Below, piece by piece: positions 26,422 through 38,143 of a stretch of DNA of 64,000 nt. The DNA comes from Caballeronia sp. Lep1P3. Its GTDB lineage: Bacteria > Pseudomonadota > Gammaproteobacteria > Burkholderiales > Burkholderiaceae. Within the stretch, counting starts at the first letter, position 1. Each line of letters starts with the position of its first letter. The notes under the pieces are model-generated. The model did no database searches, was not told the origin of the DNA, and saw nothing but the letters and a program-made list of their open reading frames with translations. Made by a program: the position numbers and the translations under genes. The stretch covers positions 2,666,001-2,730,000 of the forward strand of contig NZ_CP084265.1 of the NCBI RefSeq assembly GCF_022879595.1, read 5' to 3'.

Positions 26422-27381
26422 TCAGTTGACCGCCACCGGCATATCCAGCTTCTTGACGCCCGGCAAATCGCAAGCCGCGATCGCGTCCGAAATCGCGTCG
26501 ATGGCGGGCATGCGCGTAAAACTCTTGCGCCACGCCAGCACGACACGCCGGTCCGGCACAGGCTCGTCGAACGGAACGTAACTGAGCAAGCCCGAATCGA
26601 TGCCCGGCGCGTGCGGCTTCACTTCCATGACCGACATGCGCGGCAGCACCGTAATGCCGACGCCGCTCGCGACCATATGCCGAATCGTCTCCAGCGACGA
26701 ACCTTCGAACGTCTTCTGGATGCCGTCCGCGTTCTGCGAAAAGCGCATCAGTTCCGGGCAAACGCCGAGCACATGATCGCGGAAGCAATGACCGCTGCCG
26801 AGCAGCAGCATGGTTTCGTGCTTGAGATCGTCCGCGTCGATTTTGCTGCGGTTCTCCCACGCGTGGCCCGACGGCATCGCGACGACGAACGGCTCGTCGT
26901 AGAGCGCGCGCACCATCAGCCCCGTTTCGGGGAACGGCAAAGCCATGATCGCGACGTCGATTTCGCCCTGCTTCAGCAACTCGATCAGCTTGAGCGTGTA
27001 ATTTTCCTGAAGCATCAGCGGCATCTGCGGGACGGACTTGATTATCTGCTTGACGAGCGTCGGCAGCAGATACGGCCCGATGGTGTAGATGACGCCGAGG
27101 CGCAGCGGGCCGACGAGCGGATCCTTGCCCTGCTTGGCGATCTCCTTGATGGCGAGCGTCTGCTCGAGCACGCGCTGCGCCTGCGTGACGATCTGCTCGC
27201 CGATGGGCGTGACGCTGACTTCGCTCGTGCCGCGCTCGAAGATCTGCACGTTCAGCTCGTCTTCGAGCTTCTTGATTGCCACCGACAGCGTCGGCTGGCT
27301 GACGAAGCACGCCTCGGCGGCGCGGCCGAAGTGCCGCTCGCGCGCGACCGCGACGATGTACTTCAATTCAGTGAGCGTCAT
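26422..27381 (-). CDS. oxyR: hydrogen peroxide-sensing regulator OxyR
   Basis: The 319-aa LysR-type regulator activates peroxide defence genes when oxidised. The N-terminal helix-turn-helix is clear (residues about 18-38, GRAAEACFVSQPTLSVAIKK). The redox pair is Cys199 and Cys208 in GSGHCFRDHVLGVCPE, the same numbers as in E. coli OxyR. recG lies directly upstream on the same strand and dps lies downstream. The gene has its own promoter at 27419-27448. A CATTGG-GGG-CCAATG dyad (27379-27393) overlaps the start codon and may serve autoregulation. Confidence 0.95.
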   Translation of the reverse strand: MTLTELKYIVAVARERHFGRAAEACFVSQPTLSVAIKKLEDELNVQIFERGTSEVSVTPIGEQIVTQAQRVLEQTLAIKEIAKQGKDPLVGPLRLGVIYTIGPYLLPTLVKQIIKSVPQMPLMLQENYTLKLIELLKQGEIDVAIMALPFPETGLMVRALYDEPFVVAMPSGHAWENRSKIDADDLKHETMLLLGSGHCFRDHVLGVCPELMRFSQNADGIQKTFEGSSLETIRHMVASGVGITVLPRMSVMEVKPHAPGIDSGLLSYVPFDEPVPDRRVVLAWRKSFTRMPAIDAISDAIAACDLPGVKKLDMPVAVN

Positions 27382-27418
27382 TGGGGGCCAATGAGAGACA
27401 TGGATTCAATAGGCTTGA

Positions 27419-27448
27419 GTTATACACCTGCGAACGCGAGTTCGACAA
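27419..27448 (-). promoter_or_regulatory. sigma-70 promoter for oxyR
   Basis: On the minus strand TTGTCG (27448-27443) and TATAAC (27424-27419) are separated by 18 bp. Both lie between the recG stop and the oxyR start, with a predicted leader of about 30 nt. Confidence 0.65.
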
Positions 27449-27521
27449 CTTGTCCGTCTGCGCTGCGGCGTTGAGCGGCGGACCCAATAAGGGACCGACG
27501 AACGGCACGCAAGTTCGCCGC

Positions 27522-29720
27522 CTACGCTTTCAGGTACTGCTCCCGCGCGCCGAGCCATCGCGCGAGATGCTGCGCGACCGCGTCGGGGAACGCATCCAGC
27601 ATATGCTGCGCCGCCTCGCGCGCGGGCTCGATCAGCCAGCCGTCGTTCTCGAGGCTCGCAAAGCGCAGCATCGCTTCACCCGACTGACGCGCGCCGAGAA
27701 ATTCGCCCGGACCGCGTATTTCGAGATCGCGGCGCGCGATTTCGAAGCCGTCGGTGGTTTCGCGCATCGTTTGCAGCCGCGCGCGCGCCGTCTGCGAGAG
27801 CGGGTTCGAGTACAGCAGCACGCACACGGACGCGGCGCTCCCCCGCCCCACGCGCCCGCGCAATTGATGAAGCTGCGCGAGGCCGAAGCGCTCGGCGTGC
27901 TCGATCACCATCAGCGATGCGTTAGGCACGTCCACGCCGACTTCGATCACCGTCGTCGCGACGAGCAATTGCACTTCGTTGCGCGCGAACGCATCCATGA
28001 CGGCGGCTTTTTCGGCGGGCGCGAGCCGGCCATGAACGAGGCCGATGCGCAGTTCCGGCAGCGCCGCGACGAGCGTTTCATACGTATCGACGGCCGTCTG
28101 AAGCTGCAGCGTCTCGCTTTCCTCGATCAGCGGACACACCCAATACACCTGGCGCCCGGTCAGCGCGGCCTCGCGCACGCGGCCAATGATCTCGTCGCGC
28201 CGGCTATCCGACACGACCTTGGTGAGAATCGGCGTGCGGCCCGGCGGCAATTCGTCGATGGTGGAGACGTCGAGATCGGCGTAATACGTCATCGCGAGCG
28301 TGCGCGGAATGGGCGTCGCGGACATCATGAGCTGATGCGGCTGGAAATCCCGCGCGCCGTCCGACGCGTTCTGCGCCTTCGCGCGCAGTGCGAGCCGTTG
28401 CGCGACGCCGAAGCGATGCTGTTCGTCGACGATCACGAGCCCGAGGCGCGCGAATTCGACCGTGTCCTGAATGATCGCGTGCGTGCCGATCACGAGCTGC
28501 GCCGTGCCGAGCGCCGCCGCTTCCGCCGCCGCGCGCTTTTCCTTCGTCTTCAGGCTGCCCGCGAGCCACGCCACCGAAACGCCGAGCGGCTCCAGCCAGC
28601 CGCGCAGCTTGCGCGCGTGCTGCTCCGCGAGAATTTCGGTAGGCGCCATCAGCGCGGCCTGATACCCCGCGTCGATGGCCTGCGCCGCCGCGAGCGCCGC
28701 GACGATGGTCTTGCCGCTGCCGACATCGCCTTGCAGGAGGCGCTGCATCGGATGCGCGAGCGTCAGTTCGCCCGCGATTTCCGCGACCACGCGCTCCTGC
28801 GCGCCGGTCAATTGGAACGGTAGCGCCCGCAAAAGACGAATCACGAGCGCATCGCCGGCGGCGCGGCGCGGCATCGCGGGCGCGGCGCGCGTGCGGCGCT
28901 CGGCGTGCGCGCGCTTGAGCGAAAGCTGCTGCGCGAGCAATTCCTCGAACTTGATGCGGGTCCACGCCGGATGCGTGCCGTCGATGAGCGCGGTTTCGTC
29001 CGAATCCGCGCGCGGGTGATGCAGCGTCTTCACCGCGTCGAAAAGGCCCGGCAGATTCAGCGGCGCGAGATGCGCTTGCGCGACCGGCTCGGGCAGCAGT
29101 TCCGGCAGCGACACGCGCGTGAGCGCATTGTCGATGGCCTTGCGCAAATACGCCTGCGAGATGCCGGCCGTCGACGGATAAACCGGCGTCAGCGCTTGCG
29201 GCAACGGCGTGCCGTCATCGACCGGGCGCACGGCCGGATGCACCATCTCCAGCCCGAGAAAACCGCCGCGCACGTCGCCGCGCACGCGCAGCCGCGCGCC
29301 CATGCCCATTTGCTTGACTTGCGAGCCGTAGAAGTTGAGAAAACGCAGCGTGAGTTCGTCGCCGGCGGCGTCGTGAATCTTGACGAGCAACTGGCGTCGC
29401 GGCCGATAGGCAATCTCGTTGTCGAACACGGTGCCTTCGGTCTGCGCGGTGTCGCCGGGAATCAGTTCGGCGATCGGCGTGAGCGAGGTTTCGTCCTCGT
29501 AGCGCATCGGCAGATGCAGCACGAGGTCGATGTCCGACTTCAGGCCGAGCTTCGCGAGCTTGTCCGCGGTCTTGACCGCGGGCTTCGCCTGTTTCGCTTT
29601 CCTGGCCGCGTCGTCGCCGGGTTGCGCGCGCTTTCCCGCAGGCGCGGCCACGAGCGCGGGGGCTTGCGCGCTGGCGGCGGCATCGGCCGGGGAAGACGGA
29701 CGGCGGTCGGACAAGGGCAT
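27522..29720 (-). CDS. recG: ATP-dependent DNA helicase RecG
   Basis: RecG remodels stalled replication forks and Holliday junctions. The 732-aa protein has an OB-fold wedge domain in the N-terminal third. Walker A is LLQGDVGSGKTIVAAL, the Walker B-type box is LVIVDEQHRFGVAQR, and the C-terminal helicase motifs include TEVGVDVPNASLM as TVIEVGVDVPNAS and the QLHQLRGRVGRG segment. The first ~60 residues are a low-complexity Ala/Pro/Lys tail beyond the usual RecG start near KLAKLGLKSDIDLVLHLP. oxyR follows 140 bp downstream. Confidence 0.95.
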   Translation of the reverse strand: MPLSDRRPSSPADAAASAQAPALVAAPAGKRAQPGDDAARKAKQAKPAVKTADKLAKLGLKSDIDLVLHLPMRYEDETSLTPIAELIPGDTAQTEGTVFDNEIAYRPRRQLLVKIHDAAGDELTLRFLNFYGSQVKQMGMGARLRVRGDVRGGFLGLEMVHPAVRPVDDGTPLPQALTPVYPSTAGISQAYLRKAIDNALTRVSLPELLPEPVAQAHLAPLNLPGLFDAVKTLHHPRADSDETALIDGTHPAWTRIKFEELLAQQLSLKRAHAERRTRAAPAMPRRAAGDALVIRLLRALPFQLTGAQERVVAEIAGELTLAHPMQRLLQGDVGSGKTIVAALAAAQAIDAGYQAALMAPTEILAEQHARKLRGWLEPLGVSVAWLAGSLKTKEKRAAAEAAALGTAQLVIGTHAIIQDTVEFARLGLVIVDEQHRFGVAQRLALRAKAQNASDGARDFQPHQLMMSATPIPRTLAMTYYADLDVSTIDELPPGRTPILTKVVSDSRRDEIIGRVREAALTGRQVYWVCPLIEESETLQLQTAVDTYETLVAALPELRIGLVHGRLAPAEKAAVMDAFARNEVQLLVATTVIEVGVDVPNASLMVIEHAERFGLAQLHQLRGRVGRGSAASVCVLLYSNPLSQTARARLQTMRETTDGFEIARRDLEIRGPGEFLGARQSGEAMLRFASLENDGWLIEPAREAAQHMLDAFPDAVAQHLARWLGAREQYLKA

Positions 29721-29802
29721 CTAATCTCTTCGCAAGTACAATGTGAGGTTTGTTCGGCGCGCTTCTTGCCTTGTTCTGCCTTCGTTCGTGCGATCTCAAG
29801 CC

Positions 29803-32057
<2,255 letters not shown>

Positions 32058-32251
32058 CCGCGGTCGTCATGCGCGGCGAGTATTACAATCGCCTTTCTTC
32101 TCGCTTGCCGCACATGCCACAGGCGCGCGTAACGGCTTGATGCCAAAGCGCATTCCGGCGGCTTGGCGGCATGGGCGAGTGGTAGAATATCGGGCTAATT
32201 TCCAGCCGGTTCCAGAAACGCAATTTCCACGCATAAACGGGAGAGACCAAC

Positions 32252-32581
32252 GTGTCGTTCATTACCAATGCCTTTGGACAAGGCGCAACCGCGGGTGGCG
32301 CGGAATCCAGCCTCATGAGCTTCCTGCCGCTGATTCTCATGTTCGCGGTGCTGTACTTCATCATGATCCGTCCGCAAATGAAGCGTCAGAAGGAACATCG
32401 CAACATGCTGGCGGCCATGGCCAAGGGCGACGAAGTGGTGACGAACGGCGGCATCGTCGGCAAGGTCACGAAGGTGTCCGAGGCTTATGTGGGCGTCGAG
32501 ATCGCCGAGGGAACGGAAATCACCGTGCAGAAGGCCTCCGTCACGACTATTCTCCCGAAGGGCACCATCAAGTCGCTGTAA
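32252..32581 (+). CDS. yajC: preprotein translocase subunit YajC
   Basis: The 109-aa inner-membrane protein belongs to the SecDF-YajC complex that assists protein export. One membrane helix is visible (MSFLPLILMFAVLYFIMIRP, about residues 25-44), followed by the usual MKRQKEHRNMLAAMAKGDEV. The start is GTG at 32252 after GGGAGA. TAGAAT (32183-32188) and TACAAT (32084-32089) upstream are candidate -10 boxes with weak -35 matches. Confidence 0.94.
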   Translation: MSFITNAFGQGATAGGAESSLMSFLPLILMFAVLYFIMIRPQMKRQKEHRNMLAAMAKGDEVVTNGGIVGKVTKVSEAYVGVEIAEGTEITVQKASVTTILPKGTIKSL

Positions 32582-32713
32582 GGCCAGATTCTTTCGCGTC
32601 CGGCGCGGCCTCGCTCCGAGCCATCCAGTACCGCGAGCCGACTAAACCGGCTCGCCGCGCATAAACGCCGGTCGCCCTCTCCTCCGAAGCCAACTTTCCG
32701 TTCGGCCATTTCC

Positions 32714-34774
32714 ATGAATCGTTATCCCCTCTGGAAGTATGTCGTGATGCTGGTGGCGCTCGTCATCGGCCTCGTGTACACGCTGCCCAACTTTTTCGGC
32801 GAAGCGCCCGCGGTGCAGGTGTCGAGCGGCAAGGCAACCGTCAAGCTCGACTCGACCACGCTCTCGGCAGTCGAAGGCGCGCTCGCCGCGAGCAACATCC
32901 GCGCTGACGAAGTCACGTTCGACAACTCGCAGACCAACGCGAACATCCGCGTGCGCCTGAAGGACACCGACACGCAGTTGCGCGTGAAGGATCTGTTGAC
33001 GAAATCGCTCAACAGCGACCCGACCGATCCGCAATTCATCGTCGCGCTGAATCTGCAGAGCGCTTCGCCGCGCTGGCTGACGGCGCTGCACGCGCTGCCG
33101 ATGTACCTCGGTCTCGATCTGCGCGGCGGCGTGCACTTCCTGCTGCAAGTGGACATGGCCGGCGCGCTGAACAAGAAGCTCGACTCCGATGCCGCCGACG
33201 CCCGCACCTACCTGCGCGACCGCAATGTCCGCGACGGCGGCGTGAACCGCGTGGGGCAATCGGTCGTCGTGAACTTCTCGGACCAGACCGTGGCCGATAG
33301 CGCGCGCACCCTGCTCGCAACGGGCGTCCCCGAACTGCAATGGGCGACGCGTCAGGGCGGCGACGGCTTCCAGGTCGTCGGCACGTTCACGGCGGGCACG
33401 CAGCAGACGGTTCAGGACAGCGCGCTCAAACAGAACATCACGACGCTGCATAACCGCGTGAACGAGCTGGGCGTCGCGGAGCCGGTGATTCAGCAGCAGG
33501 GCTCCGACCGCATCGTGGTCGAACTGCCAGGCGTGCAGGACACGGCGAAGGCGAAGGACATCATCGGCCGCACGGCGACGCTCGAAGCGCGTCTCGCCGA
33601 TCCGGTGAACACGTACGTCGGCCCGAACGATCCCGTCCCGGCCGGCGACGAAGCGTTCAAGCAAGGCGACCGCACGGTGCTTCTGCGCAAGCAGGTCATC
33701 TTCACCGGCGACCGCATCGTGGATGCGTCCACCGGCTTCGACGATCACCAGCGTCCGTCCGTGAACATCCGTCTCGATTCGGCCGGCGGCCGCGCGATCG
33801 CGAGCGTCTCGCGCGACAACATCGGCAAGCCGATGGCGATGGTGCTGTTCGAAAAGGGCAAGGGCGAAGTGCTGACGGTGGCGAACATCCAGTCGGAACT
33901 GGGCGACCGCTTCCAGATCACCGGCCAGCCGACCGCGCAAGCGGCCACGGACCTCGCGCTGCTCTTGCGCGCCGGTTCGCTCGCGGCGCCGATGGACATC
34001 ATCGAGGAACGCACGGTCGGGCCGAGCCTCGGCGCGGACAACATCAAGAAGGGCTTCGATTCGGTCACTTACGGTTTCGCCGCGATCGCCGTCTTCATGA
34101 TCGTGTACTACCTGCTGTTCGGCCTGATCTCGATGCTCTCGCTGTCCGTGAACCTGCTGCTGCTCGTCGCGATTCTTTCGATGCTGCAGGCCACGCTCAC
34201 GCTGCCGGGCATCGCCGCTATCGCGCTGGCGCTCGGTATGGCGATCGACGCGAACGTGCTGATCAACGAACGTATCCGCGAGGAACTGCGCAACGGCGCG
34301 CCGCCGCAGACGGCGATTCAGGAAGGCTTCAAGCACGCCTGGGCGACCATTCTGGATTCGAACGTCACCACGCTCATCGCCGGTCTCGCGCTGCTCGCGT
34401 TCGGCTCCGGTCCGGTGCGCGGCTTCGCGGTCGTTCACTGCATCGGCATTCTGACGTCGATGTTCTCGGCCGTCTTCTTCTCGCGCGGTCTCGTGAACCT
34501 CTGGTACGGCGGCAAAAAGAAGCTGAAGTCGCTCGCGATCGGTCAGGTGTGGCGTCCGGAAGGCGCCGGCGCGCAAGCCGCCGAAGCCGCGTATCTCGCG
34601 TCGCAGCGCGGCGACGAATCGCTCGTCGAGGAAGTCGTGCCCGCCGCGAAGCCCAAGTCCCGCGCCGCCGCGCCGCGCGCGACCGCCCAGAGCGCCGCGC
34701 GCACCGGCAAGCCGACCGTGCGCCGCCGCTCGGGTCCGGGCATCGATCAACAGAAACCGGGCCAGTCGCACTGA
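32714..34774 (+). CDS. secD: protein translocase subunit SecD
   Basis: SecD works with SecF to drive late steps of Sec export using the proton-motive force. The 686-aa protein has an N-terminal membrane helix and the D1 motif LGLDLRGGVHFLLQVD (about residues 131-146). A large periplasmic part follows, then a C-terminal membrane domain with GMAIDANVLINERIREEL. It is longer than E. coli SecD (615 aa). A basic Ala/Arg-rich tail of about 70 residues follows the last helix, ending RRRSGPGIDQQKPGQSH. secF starts 26 bp later. Confidence 0.95.
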   Translation: MNRYPLWKYVVMLVALVIGLVYTLPNFFGEAPAVQVSSGKATVKLDSTTLSAVEGALAASNIRADEVTFDNSQTNANIRVRLKDTDTQLRVKDLLTKSLNSDPTDPQFIVALNLQSASPRWLTALHALPMYLGLDLRGGVHFLLQVDMAGALNKKLDSDAADARTYLRDRNVRDGGVNRVGQSVVVNFSDQTVADSARTLLATGVPELQWATRQGGDGFQVVGTFTAGTQQTVQDSALKQNITTLHNRVNELGVAEPVIQQQGSDRIVVELPGVQDTAKAKDIIGRTATLEARLADPVNTYVGPNDPVPAGDEAFKQGDRTVLLRKQVIFTGDRIVDASTGFDDHQRPSVNIRLDSAGGRAIASVSRDNIGKPMAMVLFEKGKGEVLTVANIQSELGDRFQITGQPTAQAATDLALLLRAGSLAAPMDIIEERTVGPSLGADNIKKGFDSVTYGFAAIAVFMIVYYLLFGLISMLSLSVNLLLLVAILSMLQATLTLPGIAAIALALGMAIDANVLINERIREELRNGAPPQTAIQEGFKHAWATILDSNVTTLIAGLALLAFGSGPVRGFAVVHCIGILTSMFSAVFFSRGLVNLWYGGKKKLKSLAIGQVWRPEGAGAQAAEAAYLASQRGDESLVEEVVPAAKPKSRAAAPRATAQSAARTGKPTVRRRSGPGIDQQKPGQSH

Positions 34775-34800
34775 GTCCCTGAGCCCCGGAGAAACGAACC

Positions 34801-35751
34801 ATGGAATTCTTCCGCATTCGCCGCGACTTGCCGCTGATGCAGCGCGCTTTGATTTTCAACGCGATCTCGCTCATCACGTTCCTCGCGGCCGTCTTTTTCC
34901 TCGTGCATCGCGGGCTGCATCTGTCGGTGGAGTTCACCGGCGGGACGGTCATCGAGGTGCAATATCCGCAGGCCGTGCCGCTCGAACCGGTGCGCGGCAC
35001 GATGGCCCGCTTAGGCTACGGCGACGCGCAGGTGCAGAACTTCGGCACGTCGCGCGACGTGCTGATTCGCCTGCCGCTCAAGCAAGGGCTCACGTCCGCG
35101 CAGCAGAGCGATCAGGTCATGAGCGCGCTCAAGGCAAGCGATGCGCAGGTGACGTTGCAGCGCGTCGAGTTCGTCGGACCGCAGGTCGGCAAGGAACTGG
35201 TGACGAACGGGCTCGCCGCGCTCGCGTGCGTGGTCATCGGCATCGTGATTTATCTGTCGTTCCGCTTCGAATGGAAGTACGCGGTGGCGGGCGTCATCGC
35301 GAACTTGCACGACGTGATCATCATTCTCGGCTTCTTCGCCTACTTTCAGTGGGAGTTCTCGCTCTCGGTGCTCGCGGCGATTCTCGCGGTGCTCGGCTAT
35401 TCGGTGAATGAGTCGGTGGTTATCTTCGACCGAATTCGCGAAACGTTCCGCAAGCAGCGCAAGATGTCGGTCATCGAAGTCATCAATCACGCGATCACGA
35501 GCACGATGTCGCGGACCATCATCACCCACGGCTGTACGGAAATGATGGTGCTGTCGATGTTCTTCTTCGGCGGCCCGACGCTGCATTACTTCGCGCTGGC
35601 GCTCACCGTCGGCATCTTGTTCGGCATCTATTCGTCGGTGTTCGTCGCGGCGGCGCTCGCCATGTGGTTCGGCGTCAAGCGCGAGGATCTCATCAGGGAC
35701 AAGAAGGACAAGTACGATCCGAACGATCCGAACGCAGGCGCGCAGGTCTAA
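34801..35751 (+). CDS. secF: protein translocase subunit SecF
   Basis: The 316-aa membrane protein is the SecD partner. The N-terminal helix is followed by the motif SVEFTGGTVIEVQYP. The membrane domain has YSVNESVVIFDRIRETFRK and STMSRTIITHGCTEMMVL, both SecF signatures. About six membrane helices are predicted. A strong terminator 29 bp after the stop ends the operon. Confidence 0.95.
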   Translation: MEFFRIRRDLPLMQRALIFNAISLITFLAAVFFLVHRGLHLSVEFTGGTVIEVQYPQAVPLEPVRGTMARLGYGDAQVQNFGTSRDVLIRLPLKQGLTSAQQSDQVMSALKASDAQVTLQRVEFVGPQVGKELVTNGLAALACVVIGIVIYLSFRFEWKYAVAGVIANLHDVIIILGFFAYFQWEFSLSVLAAILAVLGYSVNESVVIFDRIRETFRKQRKMSVIEVINHAITSTMSRTIITHGCTEMMVLSMFFFGGPTLHYFALALTVGILFGIYSSVFVAAALAMWFGVKREDLIRDKKDKYDPNDPNAGAQV

Positions 35752-35780
35752 GCGCTCGCATTCGTGCCTCGGAAACGCAA

Positions 35781-35813
35781 CGGGCCGGTCTTCGCAGACC
35801 GGCCCGTTTTTTT
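35781..35813 (+). terminator. terminator after secF
   Basis: CGGGCCGGTCT (35781-35791) pairs perfectly over 11 bp with AGACCGGCCCG (35796-35806) around TCGC. A run of seven T follows. Confidence 0.92.
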
Positions 35814-35839
35814 GTGCTCGTCGTCTGTCAGGCGCGCGC

Positions 35840-36418
35840 TTACTGCTTCACGCCTTCCGCCTGGATATGCAGCACCGTCTTGAGGCTGAAGCCATACGAC
35901 TTGCCGTAATCCATGCCGAAGTCGCCGCGATCGAACGTCGCCGTCGCTTCGGTGCCGCACACTTCCTTCTTCATCATCGGATTGACGAAGCACTTGAAGC
36001 TCTCGACCTTCAGGTTGAGCGGCTTGGTCACGCCGTGCATCGTCAGCGAGCCGACCACTTCCACCGGCTTGTCGCCGTCGAAGCGGATCGACGTGCCTTT
36101 GTAGACCGCCGTCGGGTACTTCGCGGCATCGAAGAACTCGGCTTTTTGCAGATGCTCGTCGAGCTTCGCGTTGCCCGTGTTGATCGACGAAACGTCGATG
36201 GTCACATCCACCGTGCCGGTCTTCGCCGCGCGGTCGAGCACCACGGTGCCGCTGCTCTTGTTGAACTTGCCGCGCCACGTCGACACGCCGCCGAAGTGGT
36301 CCGCCTCGAAGCTCGGATACGTGTGGTTGGGATCGAGCTGATACGTGTCGGCGGCCATCGCGCTGAAAGACACGCCGGCGGCCAGCGCGCCCGCGACGAT
36401 CATCGAAAGTTTGTTCAA
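35840..36418 (-). CDS. YceI family periplasmic protein (copy 1)
   Basis: The 192-aa protein starts with a signal peptide ([22 protein letters not shown], cleaved before ADTYQLDP). It continues with the YceI lipocalin-like fold, for example [20 protein letters not shown] and [20 protein letters not shown]. YceI proteins bind long isoprenoid molecules such as ubiquinone in the periplasm; a role in quinone handling is inference. A second YceI gene lies 36 bp upstream, then cytochrome b561, all on the minus strand. Two extra cysteines occur in FKCFVNP and KEVCGTEAT. Confidence 0.9.
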   Translation of the reverse strand: MNKLSMIVAGALAAGVSFSAMAADTYQLDPNHTYPSFEADHFGGVSTWRGKFNKSSGTVVLDRAAKTGTVDVTIDVSSINTGNAKLDEHLQKAEFFDAAKYPTAVYKGTSIRFDGDKPVEVVGSLTMHGVTKPLNLKVESFKCFVNPMMKKEVCGTEATATFDRGDFGMDYGKSYGFSLKTVLHIQAEGVKQ

Positions 36419-36454
36419 GGTTCTTCTCCTGGGTTGCGTGTGTGAGTGCGCCGC

Positions 36455-37018
36455 TTATTTCTTCGCAGCGACGATGTGAAACTTGATGACAACGTCATCC
36501 GCGACGACGGACGTGTCCTTCCATTCGCCGGTGCCGATGTCGAACTGCGTGCGTTTGACGGGCAGCGAGCCGTCGAAGGTTTCAGTCGCGCCCTGCTGCG
36601 TGATCGTTACCGGCACCGTCACGGTCTGCGATTTGCCCTTGATCGTGATCTTGCCCGTCACCTTGTACTGATTGCCGCCCGCCGGCGCGATGGCGCTCGA
36701 AACGAAGGTCGCGGTCGGATACGTGGCGCTGTCGAACCACTCCTTGCCGCGCACCTGCTTGTTGTAATCGTCGTCGCCGAGGTCGTAGCTGCCCGTGTCG
36801 ATGGTGATGTTCGCGCTGCCGGCCGCCGGCTTCGCCGGATCGAACGCGATCTGCGCGGTGAACTTGTTGAACTTGCCGTCGGTCGGCACGTTCATCTGCT
36901 TCGACGTGGCGACGACCGAACTCTTCGGCATATCGACCTGCGCCGCCGCGCCCGTCGCCACGCCAAGCGACGTCACGGCTACGGCCGCCAGCATCCAATG
37001 ATTCAGTTTCACTTTCAT
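36455..37018 (-). CDS. YceI family periplasmic protein (copy 2)
   Basis: The 187-aa protein has a signal peptide (KLNHWMLAAVAVTSLGVATG, cleaved near AAAQVDMP). The YceI-like body has FDPAKPAAGSANITIDTGSYDLG and KEWFDSATYPTATFVSSA. The frame runs up to 37081, but the ATG at 37018 starts a proper signal peptide. It differs clearly from copy 1, so the pair are diverged paralogues rather than a recent duplication. The segment KSSVVATSKQMNVPTDGKF replaces the usual YceI N-terminus. Confidence 0.88.
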   Translation of the reverse strand: MKVKLNHWMLAAVAVTSLGVATGAAAQVDMPKSSVVATSKQMNVPTDGKFNKFTAQIAFDPAKPAAGSANITIDTGSYDLGDDDYNKQVRGKEWFDSATYPTATFVSSAIAPAGGNQYKVTGKITIKGKSQTVTVPVTITQQGATETFDGSLPVKRTQFDIGTGEWKDTSVVADDVVIKFHIVAAKK

Positions 37019-37141
37019 GTGTGCCTTTTTGAACGGTTCAACAACCAACCGGTATTGGAAAACAAAGCGATGGGCAGACAAACAGCGGGCCGGAAACGCC
37101 TTGCCAACTGCGAGGAAACAATCAACGCGCTTGCGGAACGC

Positions 37142-37711
37142 CTACTTGATGAACGGCAGCATTCTGCCGAGCAAGCCGTCGCGATCGACGAAATGGTGCT
37201 TGAGCGCGGCGAGTACGTGCATCGCGACGAGAACGAGCAGCCCGTAGTTCAGCGCGACGTGCACGATGCGCAGCGTCGCCTTGAGCGCCTTGTCCGGGCC
37301 GATGATCGTCGGCAGCGGCAGCACGCCGAGATAGACCACCTGAAGTCCCGCCGCCGAGCTGTACAGATAGCCGGACGCCGGAATGACGAGCATCAGCGCG
37401 TACAGCAGTAAATGCGTGAGATGCGCCGCGCCCCGCTGCCAGCGCGGCATGGCGACGGGCATGGCGGGCGCGCGGTGCGTCGCGCGCCATAGAAGGCGCA
37501 GCGCCGCGAGGACGAAGACGGTCACGCCGATCCACTTGTGCCACGAGAAGTACTTGAGCTTCGTGGGCGTGAAACCGGGGATGTCGGTCATGATCCAGCC
37601 GAGATAGAAGCCGCCCACGATCAGTAACGCGATCAGCCAGTGCAGGCCGATGGCCGTCGCGCTGTAACGTTCGGCCGGTGTCGCCGGCGTGATGCCAACA
37701 CTGCTTTCCAT
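37142..37711 (-). CDS. cytochrome b561 family protein
   Basis: The 189-aa protein has four predicted membrane helices with paired histidines for haem b, for example IGLHWLIALLIVGGFYLG, YFSWHKWIGVTVF, LTHLLLYALMLVIP and YGLLVLVAMHVLAALKHHF. The family transfers electrons between quinone and periplasmic acceptors. The association with yceI genes is known (E. coli yceJ-yceI). The frame extends to 37780; I chose MESSVGITPATPAERYS at 37711, and GATAAC six bases upstream could be a leaderless -10. Confidence 0.9.
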   Translation of the reverse strand: MESSVGITPATPAERYSATAIGLHWLIALLIVGGFYLGWIMTDIPGFTPTKLKYFSWHKWIGVTVFVLAALRLLWRATHRAPAMPVAMPRWQRGAAHLTHLLLYALMLVIPASGYLYSSAAGLQVVYLGVLPLPTIIGPDKALKATLRIVHVALNYGLLVLVAMHVLAALKHHFVDRDGLLGRMLPFIK

Positions 37712-38143
37712 GATGCCGTTATCCTGAATGTTCGTCGTTGCCGAGAGATGCCGCCGCCCGGCCGATGCATGCGCCGCCATGCTACATCAACGATCGCCAA
37801 TTGCCAGCGCGCCCCGAAAGCCTTCGGCAAAGCCCGAAATCCAGCGCTGACGCGGCTTCGAGGGCCGCTGCGCCCGCTTCGGCGCGCGCATGCAACGAAC
37901 TTTTGCGCTCATGCAACGGTCGCGGTGTCGACGAGCGTGGAGGCATCCCGCGAAGCGCCCGGCGCGACGAAAAAGCGAAACGAAAAAGCGCCCGCGTTTA
38001 TTCCATCGCGCATCGGATAAAGCCGAGTCGTCGCGTTTGATACCATGCTGCTACCATTCGCGCTGGTCCGTTACTTGCTGTCTTTGCCCCGGGCCGATCT
38101 CGCGGCGCCAATCCACACGCATGAGAAGGCTCGGCACCCGGTT
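37712..38143. other. 432-bp divergent intergenic region between cytochrome b561 and pqiA
   Basis: I see no gene here. CATGCAACG occurs twice as a direct repeat (from about 37889 and about 37911). AAAGCGAAACGAAAAAGCG near 37971 repeats an AAAGCG core. Short ORFs in this gap lack ribosome sites and family features. It must hold the promoters of both operons, but I cannot place convincing -35/-10 pairs. Confidence 0.5.

Noticed and set aside
29721..29802. preQ1 riboswitch ahead of queA-tgt
   Set aside because: No C-rich loop and A-rich tail pattern of preQ1 aptamers is visible in the 82-bp gap.
32161..32225. tRNA-like stretch before yajC (GGCGAGTGGTAGAAT ... GGTTCCAGAAA)
   Set aside because: The acceptor, anticodon and T-arm stems cannot be formed properly; it is better read as a promoter region with a TAGAAT box.
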